Of a stretch of 26,562 nt of DNA, positions 1 to 4,874 are shown in pieces (position 1 is the stretch's first letter; each line of letters opens with the position of its first letter). The DNA comes from Bacilli bacterium (GTDB lineage: Bacteria; Bacillota_I; Bacilli_A; RFN20; CAG-826). Position numbers and translations under genes: made by a program. The stretch covers positions 1 through 26,562 of the forward strand of contig CAAFZT010000009.1 of NCBI GenBank assembly GCA_900767605.1. Direction: 5' to 3'. The notes under the pieces were generated by a model. The model was given only the letters and a program-made list of their open reading frames with translations. It made no database searches and was not told the origin of the DNA.

Positions 1-54
1 AGTGAGGGGGTGGTCGGAAATCGTTGAATTCATGGAGAAGGGGGCGTAATTTGA

Positions 55-288
55 TATAGGCAGGAATCCTGGTTACACAAGATTCGCGATACTCTCGTAT
101 TTCCCGGTAATTCATTTGAGTTAAAAGATTTTGTTCGTTCCGTTTTGGTTAGTGAGGTTCCTTTGAAGCCGTTGAAAGAAGGATCGTCCCTTCCGAAGGG
201 TGATGAAAGTGTGCGGGTTTATTCCGATGACGATATTCAACCTGAATCGTCGCCATTCGATTCGCTGAGTTCCCTTTTTGAAGATTAA
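55..288 (+). CDS. 3' end of an unidentified ORF, no usable start
   Basis: I do not recognise this protein. The frame ending at TAA 286-288 is open for 77 codons and its C-terminal part is acidic (ending SLSSLFED). It has no ATG, and no GTG or TTG near its beginning; in-frame TGA codons lie at 25-27 and 52-54. All three forward frames are closed between 47 and 59 (TAA 47-49, TGA 52-54, TAG 57-59), so a single frameshift cannot join it simply to an upstream gene. It may be the tail of a gene disrupted by a sequence error, a decayed gene, or a chance ORF. The terminator just downstream supports a real transcript ending here. Confidence 0.35.
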   Translation, partial: YRQESWLHKIRDTLVFPGNSFELKDFVRSVLVSEVPLKPLKEGSSLPKGDESVRVYSDDDIQPESSPFDSLSSLFED

Positions 289-300
289 TTTAAACGAATG

Positions 301-335
301 AAAAACGGAGAGAAAATCTTTCCGTTTTTTATTTT
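301..335 (+). terminator. Intrinsic terminator upstream of mraZ
   Basis: Two arms, 301-313 and 317-329, pair over 13 positions (one G-T) around a three-base AAA loop. The core is AAAAACGGA/TCCGTTTTT, and a T-rich tract runs to 336. It separates the upstream ORF from the mraZ operon. Confidence 0.85.
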
Positions 336-339
336 TCTA

Positions 340-368
340 TTGCCTTGTTGAAAACTCTCGCTTATTAT
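340..368 (+). promoter_or_regulatory. mraZ promoter
   Basis: A -35 TTGCCT (340-345) and a -10 TATTAT (363-368) are separated by 17 bp. Transcription would begin near 375, leaving a leader of about 15 nt that holds only the ribosome binding site and the MraZ-type boxes. It lies directly after the terminator, so the mraZ operon starts afresh here. Confidence 0.6.
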
Positions 369-379
369 TTTGTCACGAG

Positions 380-399
380 GTGGGAAAAAGTGGTAAAAA
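380..399 (+). promoter_or_regulatory. Candidate MraZ operator (two tandem GTGG boxes)
   Basis: GTGGGAAAAA (380-389) is followed immediately by GTGGTAAAAA (390-399), giving two boxes exactly 10 bp apart. MraZ proteins are known to bind tandem GTGGG or AAAGTGG repeats ahead of their own gene. The first box overlaps the ribosome binding site and the second starts with the GTG start codon, so a bound MraZ octamer would cover the transcription and translation start. Inferred from the repeat pattern only. Confidence 0.5.
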
Positions 400-830
400 C
401 GTTCTTCGGAAAATTCAAACGTTCCCTGGACACTAAAGGCCGCTTGCTCATCCCCGCTAAGCTCCTTCCGCAAGGAGAGAAATGCCTCTACGTTCTTCGC
501 GGCTTTGATGGATGCTTGTCGGTTTACGACGAAAAATCCTTCGAAAAGTTGATGATTGAATTGCAGAGCATGGATTATCGGAACGAGGAGCAGCGAGCTT
601 ATGTCCGCCTCGCAGCGAGTTCTGTTAATGAGATGAATATAGACTCGCATGGACGCATTCTTCTTGGAAGACAAATCCTAGATGAATACGGAATCAGTCA
701 AGACGTCACGATCATCGGAGCTATTGATCATTTCGAGATTTGGGACTCCGCTGCATTTGCGAAATACTTGATTGTGCACGGTTCAGCGTTTGATCAACTG
801 GGGTCTTCGTCGAAAGGAAATCGCTCATGA
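390..830 (+). CDS. mraZ: Transcriptional regulator MraZ
   Basis: A 146-residue protein with the two tandem SpoVT-AbrB-like halves of MraZ, each carrying its signature: DTKGR near residue 13 and DSHGR near residue 88. MraZ is a ring-forming DNA-binding repressor of the division and cell wall cluster, dampened by RsmH, the next gene. I choose GTG 390 over the longer reading from TTG 345: it sits a few bases after an AGGTGGG ribosome binding site and gives the family-typical beginning (VKTFFGKFKRSLD), whereas the longer reading would start inside the promoter. The stop overlaps the rsmH start as ATGA. Length is normal for the family. Confidence 0.93.
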   Translation: MVKTFFGKFKRSLDTKGRLLIPAKLLPQGEKCLYVLRGFDGCLSVYDEKSFEKLMIELQSMDYRNEEQRAYVRLAASSVNEMNIDSHGRILLGRQILDEYGISQDVTIIGAIDHFEIWDSAAFAKYLIVHGSAFDQLGSSSKGNRS

Positions 831-1762
831 AGTATGAACATAAACCAGTGCTTTTGAGCGAATGCATCGATGGACTTCAAATTAAAGAAAACGGAGTTTA
901 TGTCGATTTGACTCTTGGTAGGGCAGGGCACTCTTCGGAGATTCTAAAAAGAATCCCCAAGGGAAAACTCTATTCCTTCGACCAAGACGAAGAAGCGATA
1001 GAACAATCCAAAACTAGACTTGGCCTAATCTCGTCTAACTTCGAATTGATTCGCTCCAATTTCGAAAACGTAAAGGAAGAGTTGGAAAAAAGAGGCGTGG
1101 TCGCCGTCGATGGAATTCTCGCAGATTTAGGGGTTTCTAGCCCCCAATTGGACGACCCGAAAAGAGGGTTCTCCTATCGGGAAGAAGAACCGCTTGATAT
1201 GAGAATGAATCTCGACAATCCGCTTACCGCCGCAAAAGTATGCAATGAATATCCACTCGATAAAATTGCAAAAATCTTGTGGCAATATGGTGAAGAAAAA
1301 GATGCGTATCGCATTGCGAAAAACATCGTTTCTCGGCGAAGCCAATCACCATTGCGAACTACACTCGATCTCGTTGAATGTGTGAAGCAGGCCAAATCGG
1401 CCAAGGAACTCTCTAAAAAGGGACATCCCGCTAAACAAACGTTCCAAGCGATAAGGATCGAAGTCAACCACGAGGAAGAGGCATTGCAAAAAATGCTTCT
1501 CGACGCCCCGTTCTTATTAAAAAAAGGTGGCCGCATCGCAATCATCACATTCATGTCATTGGATGATCGACTCGTAAAAGACCGCTTCCGAGAATTGTCG
1601 ATTCTCGAAGGCTCCCGACATGGCCCGGCCTTGTTGCCGGAACAAATTGCAAAGCCAGACTTTGCTCTTGTCAATCGGAAACCGATTGTCCCCTCCGCGG
1701 AAGAACTTGACGAAAACCGTCGAGCCATGAGCGGCAAACTTAGAATCATGGAAAGAATTTAG
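827..1762 (+). CDS. rsmH: 16S rRNA (cytosine1402-N4)-methyltransferase RsmH
   Basis: RsmH (MraW) uses S-adenosylmethionine to methylate N4 of C1402 in the 16S rRNA decoding centre. The 311-residue product carries the SAM-binding loop VDLTLGRAGHS near residue 26, the DxDxxAI-like DQDEEAI near 52, ILADLGVSSPQLD near 97 with the GFSYREEEPLDMRM segment after it, and GHPAKQTFQAIRIEVN near 200. The late motif usually read as FHSLEDR is FMSLDDR here, a conservative divergence. The ATG overlaps the mraZ stop, and AAAGGA lies 8 nt upstream. The mraZ-rsmH pair is one of the most conserved in bacteria. Confidence 0.96.
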   Translation: MKYEHKPVLLSECIDGLQIKENGVYVDLTLGRAGHSSEILKRIPKGKLYSFDQDEEAIEQSKTRLGLISSNFELIRSNFENVKEELEKRGVVAVDGILADLGVSSPQLDDPKRGFSYREEEPLDMRMNLDNPLTAAKVCNEYPLDKIAKILWQYGEEKDAYRIAKNIVSRRSQSPLRTTLDLVECVKQAKSAKELSKKGHPAKQTFQAIRIEVNHEEEALQKMLLDAPFLLKKGGRIAIITFMSLDDRLVKDRFRELSILEGSRHGPALLPEQIAKPDFALVNRKPIVPSAEELDENRRAMSGKLRIMERI

Positions 1763-1787
1763 GACCCACGTCCAGAAAGGAGGCCCC

Positions 1788-2015
1788 ATGAAAGACAAAT
1801 TGGTGAAATACAATCACAAAAAAAGCTTTTATCGCGTTCGTAACGCGGGAAAGGCCTTCGCTTTCGCTTTTGTCCTAGCTTTAGGAAGCATTCTGCCGAT
1901 TGTTATTGTCGCGAACGCTTCGGCCAAGGAAACCAACGCACAGGAAGCCGTTAGTTCCACAAAAACCGAAATCGACGCCAACGACGATATATATGAAGTA
2001 GCTTTGCTGGCTTAA
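1788..2015 (+). CDS. Small membrane or secreted protein in the ftsL position
   Basis: I do not recognise this 75-residue protein. It has a basic N terminus (residues 1-22), one hydrophobic stretch (about 23-42), then NASA followed by KE, which could be a signal peptidase I site after Ala46, leaving a 29-residue acidic tail. FtsL normally occupies this place between rsmH and ftsA, but FtsL is longer and has a periplasmic coiled coil that is absent here. The FYRVRNAGKAFAFA segment loosely recalls KxYKxGKxW-type signal peptides; this is only a resemblance. A strong AAAGGAGG (1776-1783) precedes the ATG and a terminator follows, so it is very likely expressed with mraZ and rsmH. It could be a degenerate FtsL, an unrelated division factor or a secreted peptide. 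Confidence 0.75.
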   Translation: MKDKLVKYNHKKSFYRVRNAGKAFAFAFVLALGSILPIVIVANASAKETNAQEAVSSTKTEIDANDDIYEVALLA

Positions 2016-2037
2016 AGCCATCTTGCCTTGAATCTAT

Positions 2038-2073
2038 GAGGCTGAAGGATTCATTCTTCGGCCTCTTTTATTT
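2038..2073 (+). terminator. Intrinsic terminator of the mraZ-rsmH-orf75 operon
   Basis: GAGGC-T-GAAG (2038-2047) pairs with CTTC-G-GCCTC (2056-2065), with one T-G pair and an 8-nt loop, followed by TTTTATTT. It separates the mraZ unit from ftsA-ftsZ. Confidence 0.75.
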
Positions 2074-2085
2074 ACTAAGTAAATA
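2069..2085. repeat. Inverted repeat upstream of ftsA
   Basis: TATTTACTAAGTAAATA is a perfect inverted repeat with 8-bp arms around a single central base. It overlaps the T tract of the preceding terminator and lies about 80 bp before the ftsA ATG. It could be an operator for the ftsA transcript or an accessory hairpin; nothing in the sequence decides between them. Confidence 0.45.
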
Positions 2086-2148
2086 GTAAGTCCTTAAAAA
2101 CTACCAAAAATCGAACATTTCTTTATTAATCTTTTTTTCTATCTACAT

Positions 2149-2154
2149 TAGAAT
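2149..2154 (+). promoter_or_regulatory. ftsA -10 box, apparent leaderless start
   Basis: TAGAAT lies 10 nt before the ATG at 2165. Transcription would start around 2161, leaving a leader of only a few bases. No Shine-Dalgarno sequence exists in the preceding 30 bases. The -35 region is poor (TTAATC at a 17-bp spacing). Confidence 0.5.
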
Positions 2155-2164
2155 ATACCTATCT

Positions 2165-3421
2165 ATGAAAAAACCATTGGCTTGTCTTGAAATAACGAGC
2201 GAATCCATAAAAATGCTTGTCGGATATGAGGAAGAGGGGAAACCCATTGCCCTATACGCAGTGGAAAAACCTATTCCGGGAATTATCAGGAACGGAACAA
2301 TTGCGGATCAAGACGCATTGATTTCCGCTCTTTCTTCGTTTCATAAAATTACAGACGAACACGCAAAGTTAAATATGTCGATTTGCGAAATTTGCTTGGT
2401 CTTGCCCCCAATCGAATTTTCTGTTTATGAAGCGGATGAATCCACAAATACCGTTAAAAGCGACAATCAAATACAAGAACTGGATATTTCTAACGTTATA
2501 GGCCTTGTTCGAAAGAAGAGGCTCCCGAATAACGATGAAATGGTGGATATTATCCCAGATACTTTTATTTTGGATGACCGCCGTTCCATGGCGACTCCAC
2601 CGCTTGGGGAAAGAAGCAGCATGTTAGGCGTTCACGCATTGATTCACGCAATGCCTGGATATATTAAAAATCAGTTTTTATCTATTGCCGCGCGATCGGG
2701 CTTTCGGGTAAAGAAAAGCTGTGTCTCAAGCTATTGCAACGCCTTGCTTGCTGCAACCATTTCCGACATCCCCACAAAATATGTTCTCGTTGATGTCGGC
2801 GGTAAAATTACATCGTTAAGCCTCATTGCTCGCCAAAAGCCCTTTTATGGATCCAAGTGCTTTTTTCTTGGGGGTGACCATTTAACGCAAAAAATTGTGG
2901 AAGCGTTTGGAATCCCCTATGAAATTGCCGAGCAAATTAAAAAAGAATATGGGTTGGATATGCGAAATCGTCGCTTTGAACGCCCTTTATTCCAAAGCGA
3001 ATCTTCGTCATCTAACAAGATTTATCAAAAAAATCTTAATAGCGTAATCCAAACCGAAGCGGATTCTTTTGTGGCGCTCCTACGGGAGAACCTCAACGAA
3101 ATCGAGCAAAAGTCTGGCGTTACCGAGAAACTTCCTCTTGTATTCACAGGTGGTGGTAGTCAACTTTATGGCCTGGATAGCCTTCTTCAAAACGCTTTTC
3201 CGGATCGACCCGTGCTGTTTATGAAGCCACAGGTAGTTGGATGCAGAAAACCAGGCTATTCCGCCTTGTTAGGACTAATTTTGGCGGCAAGCCAATATAC
3301 GGGCAGTTTAGAGGATAATTACATCAACGTTACCAACGTTTCGCGTGTTCCTGCTGCGGAAAAAAATAGCGGTAAGAAAAAAAGAAACATCAATAAAAAA
3401 ACGGAAGATGATGTTTTATAA
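2165..3421 (+). CDS. ftsA: Cell division protein FtsA (divergent)
   Basis: FtsA is the actin-like protein that ties FtsZ filaments to the membrane. The actin-fold landmarks are visible in this 418-residue product: phosphate-1 region CLEITSESIKMLVG (7-20), phosphate-2 region VLVDVGGKITSLSL (207-220), and adenosine motif LVFTGGGSQLYGL (325-337). The region around residues 84-170 would hold the FtsA-specific 1C subdomain. The C terminus (about 395-418) is strongly charged, KKKRN followed by KKTEDDVL, with no evident amphipathic helix of the type that usually anchors FtsA. The ATG has no Shine-Dalgarno but gives the expected N terminus, and no alternative fits. ftsZ follows after 14 bp. Overall divergence resembles FtsA of Mollicutes-related lineages. 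Confidence 0.9.
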   Translation: MKKPLACLEITSESIKMLVGYEEEGKPIALYAVEKPIPGIIRNGTIADQDALISALSSFHKITDEHAKLNMSICEICLVLPPIEFSVYEADESTNTVKSDNQIQELDISNVIGLVRKKRLPNNDEMVDIIPDTFILDDRRSMATPPLGERSSMLGVHALIHAMPGYIKNQFLSIAARSGFRVKKSCVSSYCNALLAATISDIPTKYVLVDVGGKITSLSLIARQKPFYGSKCFFLGGDHLTQKIVEAFGIPYEIAEQIKKEYGLDMRNRRFERPLFQSESSSSNKIYQKNLNSVIQTEADSFVALLRENLNEIEQKSGVTEKLPLVFTGGGSQLYGLDSLLQNAFPDRPVLFMKPQVVGCRKPGYSALLGLILAASQYTGSLEDNYINVTNVSRVPAAEKNSGKKKRNINKKTEDDVL

Positions 3422-3435
3422 AGTGGGAGTGAGAT

Positions 3436-4587
3436 ATGAGCGACAGAATTGATAATACAGATTTAGATAATTTTGAGCCTGTTATTCGCATTGTCGTTAT
3501 TGGTGTCGGCGGCGCTGGTAACAATGCGGTTAACCGGATGATTGATGAACAAATTGACAATGTCGAGTTCTATGTTTTCAATACGGATAAGCAGGCCTTA
3601 GCGACTTCAAAGGCGCCAAATCGCGTGGTTTTAGGCACGTCGGTTACTGCCGGGATTGGCGCGGGGGGAGATCCTGCCGTTGGCAAAAATGCCGCTGAAC
3701 AATCTAAAGAAAAAATTCGCTCCATCGTTAAAGGAGCCGATTTGGTTTTCATTGCTGCTGGAATGGGCGGTGGTACTGGCACAGGGGCCGCGCCTGTTGT
3801 TGCTCAAGTAGCGCGAGAAGAAGGCGCATTAACGGTCGCTATCGTTACTCGACCTTTCTCTTTTGAGGGAAAAACAAGAATTGCCAATTCTGTTTCCGGA
3901 CTCAATGAACTGAAAAATGCTGCCGATTCCATCATTATTGTTTCTAATGATAAATTACTGATGACATCAGGAAATTTGCCCATTTCCAAGGCGTTCAGTG
4001 AGTCGGACAAAGTGTTGGCGCAGTCCGTGAAAACGGTAGTTGAAATTATTTTGCTCCCAGGTTCGATTAACTGCGACTTCTCTGACGTAAAGAAAACACT
4101 TAAGGGATCGGGGATTGCCTTAATTGGTTTTGGCGAAGGCCATGGCCCGCACAAAGCGGAAGAAGCGGTTGAAAATGCTATTAATAGTCCGTTGCTTGAA
4201 GCTTCGATTTCCGGTGCGAGAAAAGCGATTTGCACGGTCACTTGCGGCATGGACGTCTCTCTTTATGAAGGGCAGGAGTGCGTGAATCGAGTCAAAGAAC
4301 AAGCTGGCACGAACGTTGACATTAAGTTTGGCCTTACGATAAACCCCCAATTGGCAGATGGAATTTTGGTCTCTGTCATCGCTAGTGATTTCACGGAAGA
4401 ATTTGACTTTACTTCTACGCCAACCTTCCAAACCCCCTTGAATCGTTCGCAAGTTGGTAATGGAGTTGATGCGGTTAAGAAAGACAACTTCGAGCAATCG
4501 CTGCTGGAAGAACGGGAGTCCGGTGAAGAAGATGCTTCCGAAATTGGAGATAGCATCCTTCCCGACTTTCTCAAAAACGGAATTTAA
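3436..4587 (+). CDS. ftsZ: Cell division protein FtsZ
   Basis: FtsZ is the tubulin-like GTPase that polymerises into the division ring. The 383-residue sequence has the nucleotide-binding GVGGAGNNAVNRM (23-35), the tubulin signature GMGGGTGTGAAP (109-120) and the T7 catalytic loop as NCDFSD (212-217), keeping the Asn and Asp residues that act on the neighbouring subunit's GTP. A variable, acidic linker (about 330-370) leads to a conserved-type tail, ILPDFLKNGI, equivalent to the FtsA/SepF-binding peptide. Its presence suggests interaction with FtsA or another tether. GGGAG (3425-3429) is the ribosome binding site. It is cotranscribed with ftsA; no terminator is seen before the ileS promoter. 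Confidence 0.98.
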   Translation: MSDRIDNTDLDNFEPVIRIVVIGVGGAGNNAVNRMIDEQIDNVEFYVFNTDKQALATSKAPNRVVLGTSVTAGIGAGGDPAVGKNAAEQSKEKIRSIVKGADLVFIAAGMGGGTGTGAAPVVAQVAREEGALTVAIVTRPFSFEGKTRIANSVSGLNELKNAADSIIIVSNDKLLMTSGNLPISKAFSESDKVLAQSVKTVVEIILLPGSINCDFSDVKKTLKGSGIALIGFGEGHGPHKAEEAVENAINSPLLEASISGARKAICTVTCGMDVSLYEGQECVNRVKEQAGTNVDIKFGLTINPQLADGILVSVIASDFTEEFDFTSTPTFQTPLNRSQVGNGVDAVKKDNFEQSLLEERESGEEDASEIGDSILPDFLKNGI

Positions 4588-4600
4588 TCCGCCGCTAGTC

Positions 4601-4632
4601 TTGATTCTTCTAGGGGTTCATTCTAGAATGAA
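4601..4632 (+). promoter_or_regulatory. ileS promoter with a 16-bp perfect palindrome over the -10 box
   Basis: TTGATT (4601-4606) and TAGAAT (4624-4629) are separated by 17 bp, a strong vegetative-type promoter with a start near 4636, just before the T-box leader. The -10 box is embedded in TTCATTCTAGAATGAA (4617-4632), a perfect palindrome with no loop, better suited to binding a dimeric protein than to forming an RNA hairpin. Confidence 0.65.
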
Positions 4633-4633
4633 T

Positions 4634-4862
4634 CGACGTTGAAGAAGACAAACGTCGGCGCCGCAAAAACAGAGAGTCCCGCTGAAGCTGAGAAGGGGCG
4701 AGCAATGCCGATTATCACTTCTGAGTCCGTGCCCTGAACGGAGTAAGGGCGCCGAGTGATTCCCGATAACGGATCAATGAGTGCTCCCCTTTTATAAAAT
4801 AGAAGGGAGAAACAAGGTGGTACCACGCGCCAAGCGTCCTTGAGTGATGCTTGGCTTTTTTT
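4634..4862 (+). promoter_or_regulatory. T-box leader (tRNA-Ile sensing) of ileS
   Basis: The untranslated leader carries a T-box riboswitch. Outer Stem I pairing is possible between GGCGCC near 4657 and GGCGCC near 4749. The AGAGAG element and a distal loop follow, and the specifier codon ATC (Ile) lies at 4714-4716, followed by A. The conserved T-box AAGGTGGTACCACG is at 4814-4827; its bulge UGGU would pair with the ACCA end of uncharged tRNA-Ile (discriminator A). Uncharged tRNA would stabilise the antiterminator and allow reading into ileS. An extra 7-bp hairpin (4634-4640 with 4651-4657) precedes Stem I. The specifier agrees with the downstream synthetase. Confidence 0.92.
4829..4862 (+). 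terminator. T-box regulated terminator of ileS
   Basis: GCCAAGCGTC (4829-4838) pairs with GATGCTTGGC (4846-4855), one G-U, with a 7-nt loop, followed by seven T. Its 5' arm abuts the conserved T-box sequence, as needed for exclusive folding. Confidence 0.9.
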
Positions 4863-4874
4863 AAGGAGAAAATT

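Noticed and set aside
25..54. Possible mycoplasma-type code (TGA as Trp) suggested by the two TGA codons in the first ORF.
   Set aside because: mraZ, ileS, lspA, lon and the 61-residue protein all end with TGA at sensible family lengths, and Trp is TGG throughout; no conserved Trp position uses TGA.
301..329. Strong hairpin before mraZ as part of a regulatory leader.
   Set aside because: It lies upstream of the predicted mraZ promoter and has the stem plus T tract of a simple terminator for the preceding ORF.
345..389. Longer mraZ reading from TTG 345.
   Set aside because: It lies within the predicted promoter, has no ribosome binding site, and adds residues outside the MraZ family domain.
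790..803. TTGATCAACTGGGG occurs at 790-803 and again at 26451-26464.
   Set aside because: A shared 14-mer is expected about once by chance in 26.5 kb, and one copy is ordinary mraZ coding sequence.
1174..1749. Minus-strand ORF of 191 codons opposite rsmH.
   Set aside because: Lies entirely within a well-supported conserved gene, has no initiation signals and no recognisable motif.
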